Shown here piece after piece: positions 61,579 through 64,000 of a stretch of 64,000 nucleotides of DNA. The stretch spans positions 25,167-89,166 of the forward strand of contig CANFHC010000013.1 of the NCBI GenBank assembly GCA_947446575.1. The letters are read 5' to 3'. Numbering within the stretch: the stretch's first letter is position 1; every line of letters starts with the position of its first letter. This DNA is from Bacteriovoracaceae bacterium. Lineage in GTDB: Bacteria; Bdellovibrionota; Bacteriovoracia; Bacteriovoracales; Bacteriovoracaceae. The position numbers and the translations under genes were made by a program. The notes under the pieces are model-generated. The model had not been told where the DNA came from. It searched no databases and saw nothing but the letters and a program-made list of their open reading frames with translations.

Positions 61579-64000
61579 TTAATGACAAAATGCTGCCTTA
61601 GAATCTTTGGCGCACAAATAAGCTTTGATCATTGAGTTTTCCTTTTCAGCTTTGTTGGCGCGAGCCTTAAGCTGTGCATTTTCAATTTCAAGCTTCTTTG
61701 CGCGATCATCGATCGAAGCAATGTTTCGGTGAATGATTAAACTATCATCAAACCATTTGCGATAAAAATCTTTTATCGCTTCGATTATAGGAGCGATGAG
61801 CATTGTATAGGCAACTGATCGATAGCCATCTTTATCTTTAGTAATAATTTCTGGATAGATCTTTTCTACTTTTTGAGCGATTACTCCCATTTCGCGACGA
61901 TCAGAAAACTTTTTGTCTGGAAATTCTTCAGTTCTAAAATTGTAAAAAACACCTTCAAGTGAAAGTACTTTTTCTAAAGCATTTGGAATCCGCACAATAT
62001 TCTTTTTAAAACGTTCATCAGACAGGTTATTATAGGCTGAAGTTCCGGCGACTGAACCATTGACATGAAGAGTGTAGCTTGGAGTTGACGTACCAATCCC
62101 AATGTTCCCACCAGGCATAATGCGCAAGCGTTCCACATTGCCGGCACTAGTGACTCCTGAAGTTGTATTAAATGTGATCGGCCCGCCCGAGCGATTACCA
62201 TAGGCGAGAACAAAGTCAGTGCCAGTGACGTTTCCAGTATTAAGAAAATCCAGATTGTAAGTTCTCACTGTCGGATTGGTAAAACTATCATAGTCAAAAA
62301 ACTGAACATATTGCGGCCAATAATTTGAGCCACCGACATTGATAGTAGGAGACCGATACATAACACCTCGCCAAGTAGAGCCTCCACTTGCATCAGAAGA
62401 GAGTCCTCCAACATTGCTAAAAACATATCCGTTACTAGTTGTCGAACTATAACCCTTAGTAAACATAATCGCGCCAGCGTTCTGGGAATTAAAATTTAAT
62501 CCAACATTTGTATCCGTCCCTGCAGCGGAAATTGTGGGAGAATTCGCTGTGGCTCCACCATACAAATTAATAAAGTTAACGGCACTTGCTGAACCACTAA
62601 CATTGAATTGCACCGCTCCTGAGTTGGCCACGGACAGAAGTGCAGCTGGATTAGTCACCCCAATACCGACGTTCCCTGAACCTAAAATAGTCATTTTTTC
62701 AGTCGGAGTATTATCAGTTGTTCCTGAGCTTCCTGCTGTCGCTGTTAAAAAATGTAAACTAGAAGTTCCAGTCCCGGTTGAAATTCCCGACTTTATACTT
62801 AAATCTCCACCAGCTAAATTTGAGGTTCCGGCAATCGCTCCGCCAGAAGATAATGTTAGACCTTGTCCCGCTGTGGCCGCAGTTGTATTTCTCTCCATGG
62901 CAATCGTTCGAGCTGCTGTTCCGCCAAGAGACAAAATATTACTTGGTGAAGTGGTTCCGATACCGACGTTTCCTGTAGTTTTCTGAACAGTTACCATCGA
63001 CGTCGCACCTCCACCAACAGCAGTTCCATAGTCAGCAATTATAAAATTCGTATTGCTGTCCATTCCAAACTGCCACCCTTGGGTAGGAGTAGTGTAAGTC
63101 GCATCTGGAAACTGATGCATTTGTATAAGTGGTGGATTGCCAGTTCGATCTAATCGAATTGTTCCGGCCGTACCGCTTCCCTGTACGTGAAATTGCCGTT
63201 GTGGCGCCGTCGTCCCAATCCCGACGTTCCCTGAGGAAGTGACTCTCATTAATTCGGCTCCATTACTCGCTACTTGCAGAGGAATTGCAACGGCACCAGC
63301 TATTGGTGAGGCAGATAGATATGCATCTGCATATACACCAACGGAGTTACCCTTTCCAAAGCCTGTAAAATGTCCGCCAAAAACTCCTTGCGCATTAGCA
63401 ATAACGGATCCCCCATTTACACTTGCACTATCAGCAAGTCCTTTCACTGCAGCTCCACCAGTACCATAGTTGGTAGCAGTGTTTGTCATTACTCCATAGA
63501 TTGCAGTCGCTTGTTGATATGCTTGCGAACTTGCAATTACATTCGAATGTACACCATATGCTGTGCCACTAAAAAATTCTCCACTTGAATATGGGAGATC
63601 GACATAAATCCCAGTCTGTTCCGCATATCTACCACCAAGCTGATTTACCTTTATTCCATATTGACGAGTTGAGGTGTTTGGAGTGTGCACACCTAACCCG
63701 ACTGTAAGCGCAGTAGTATTTATGGTCGGATCTCCAGAGCCTGTTACTTGGAGTGGACTAGTTGGATTTGCCGTCCCTACACCCACATTTCCACTGCTGC
63801 GATAAACATTTCCTGAACTCGTTAGCCATTGCCCGAATCCATCGACATAAGCTTTATTAACAGCATCGTTTACATTCACTGGTGTTGGAACTGTTAACGC
63901 TCCAACAATGGAGTTGATCGTTAGGGTTCCCGTAATTGTCGAGTTGGCCGTCTTGGAAACATAATCACTTTGAGTATTTAATAATTTTCCAAAAGCTCCA
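61579..64000 (-). CDS. Tail-fibre-like protein with S74 self-cleaving chaperone domain, partial
   Basis: The frame is open from the stop at 61579 through the window edge at 64000, at least 806 residues; the N-terminus lies outside. The body contains repeated modules ending in SSGNVGVGTANP, GNVGIGTTAP, GNVGIGTTSP and GNVGIGVTNP, typical of long phage-type or bacterial fibre stems. The C-terminus is the intramolecular chaperone (peptidase S74) domain: NLSDERFKKNI with the Ser-Asp cleavage pair, EMGVIAQKVEKIYPEII and YTMLIAPIIEAIKD, then a coiled coil. Such domains trimerise fibres and cut themselves off. Large numbers of these proteins are known in predatory Bdellovibrionota-type genomes. Confidence 0.9.
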   Translation of the reverse strand, partial: GAFGKLLNTQSDYVSKTANSTITGTLTINSIVGALTVPTPVNVNDAVNKAYVDGFGQWLTSSGNVYRSSGNVGVGTANPTSPLQVTGSGDPTINTTALTVGLGVHTPNTSTRQYGIKVNQLGGRYAEQTGIYVDLPYSSGEFFSGTAYGVHSNVIASSQAYQQATAIYGVMTNTATNYGTGGAAVKGLADSASVNGGSVIANAQGVFGGHFTGFGKGNSVGVYADAYLSASPIAGAVAIPLQVASNGAELMRVTSSGNVGIGTTAPQRQFHVQGSGTAGTIRLDRTGNPPLIQMHQFPDATYTTPTQGWQFGMDSNTNFIIADYGTAVGGGATSMVTVQKTTGNVGIGTTSPSNILSLGGTAARTIAMERNTTAATAGQGLTLSSGGAIAGTSNLAGGDLSIKSGISTGTGTSSLHFLTATAGSSGTTDNTPTEKMTILGSGNVGIGVTNPAALLSVANSGAVQFNVSGSASAVNFINLYGGATANSPTISAAGTDTNVGLNFNSQNAGAIMFTKGYSSTTSNGYVFSNVGGLSSDASGGSTWRGVMYRSPTINVGGSNYWPQYVQFFDYDSFTNPTVRTYNLDFLNTGNVTGTDFVLAYGNRSGGPITFNTTSGVTSAGNVERLRIMPGGNIGIGTSTPSYTLHVNGSVAGTSAYNNLSDERFKKNIVRIPNALEKVLSLEGVFYNFRTEEFPDKKFSDRREMGVIAQKVEKIYPEIITKDKDGYRSVAYTMLIAPIIEAIKDFYRKWFDDSLIIHRNIASIDDRAKKLEIENAQLKARANKAEKENSMIKAYLCAKDSKAAFCH

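Noticed and set aside
62534..62986. Long plus-strand open frame opposite the fibre gene
   Set aside because: It is antisense to the repeats of the S74 protein gene and is a by-product of their codon use; no ribosome-binding site or family signature.

Overview
The window is AT-rich, with densely packed genes on both strands, many lipoproteins and secreted small proteins, strong Shine-Dalgarno sequences, and no rRNA, CRISPR array or intact transposon. The gene set suggests a Gram-negative deltaproteobacterium-like lineage, most likely Bdellovibrionota (Bacteriovorax/Peredibacter-type). It includes OmpA and MipA outer-membrane proteins, MltA, an Mla-like transporter, a lysine-rich H1-like protein beside a SWIB protein, and a very long S74 tail-fibre-like protein. 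The lineage is inferred from gene content only; no marker gene in the window settles it.

Left part (1-20.6 kb): a cut-off secreted protein, ATP-type PEP carboxykinase, a double universal stress protein, a tRNA-modification group (TrmA divergent from a cysteine desulfurase-ThiI pair), an OmpA-type lipoprotein, MltA with glyoxalase I, NnrD, an Hsp70-like ATPase, an orphan ParB-like protein, a cysteine-rich copper-binding protein, a DppA-type binding protein, an old yellow enzyme, one degenerate tRNA-Cys-like sequence, Hsp20 and an SDR.

Middle part (20.6-42.5 kb): a co-directional rhomboid protease-FtsH-cyclic beta-1,2-glucan synthase block, the synthase alone filling 8.7 kb; a MipA-type protein; an SOS-type module with an SRAP/YedK protein divergent from umuDC; a DnaQ-like exonuclease; a hydrolase; and an Mla/MCE operon (permease, ATPase, MCE protein). 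The ATPase of that operon has lost most catalytic motifs.

Right part (42.5-64 kb): smaller accessory genes, including a thioesterase, SWIB and H1-like proteins, a metallophosphoesterase, a trypsin-like protease, SDR/DUF2867/DoxX genes, a PRMT7-like arginine methyltransferase behind a tetranucleotide repeat, a HigBA-type toxin-antitoxin pair, YceI, PAP2, a cold-shock protein, PRC-barrel, GST, DUF2071, glutathione peroxidase and the S74 protein. Three broken genes lie here. Eleven copies of a perfect palindrome (A5-GGTTCC-W-GGAACC-T5) sit at gene 3' ends between 42.5 and 58.4 kb; I saw none elsewhere by eye.

The most unusual observations are: three genes whose best start codon is ATT; the covarying terminator-like palindrome family; the PRMT7-like enzyme with its repeat-bearing leader; the pseudo-ATPase in the MCE operon; and the SWIB/H1-like pair. 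All calls come from reading the sequence; no database search was run.
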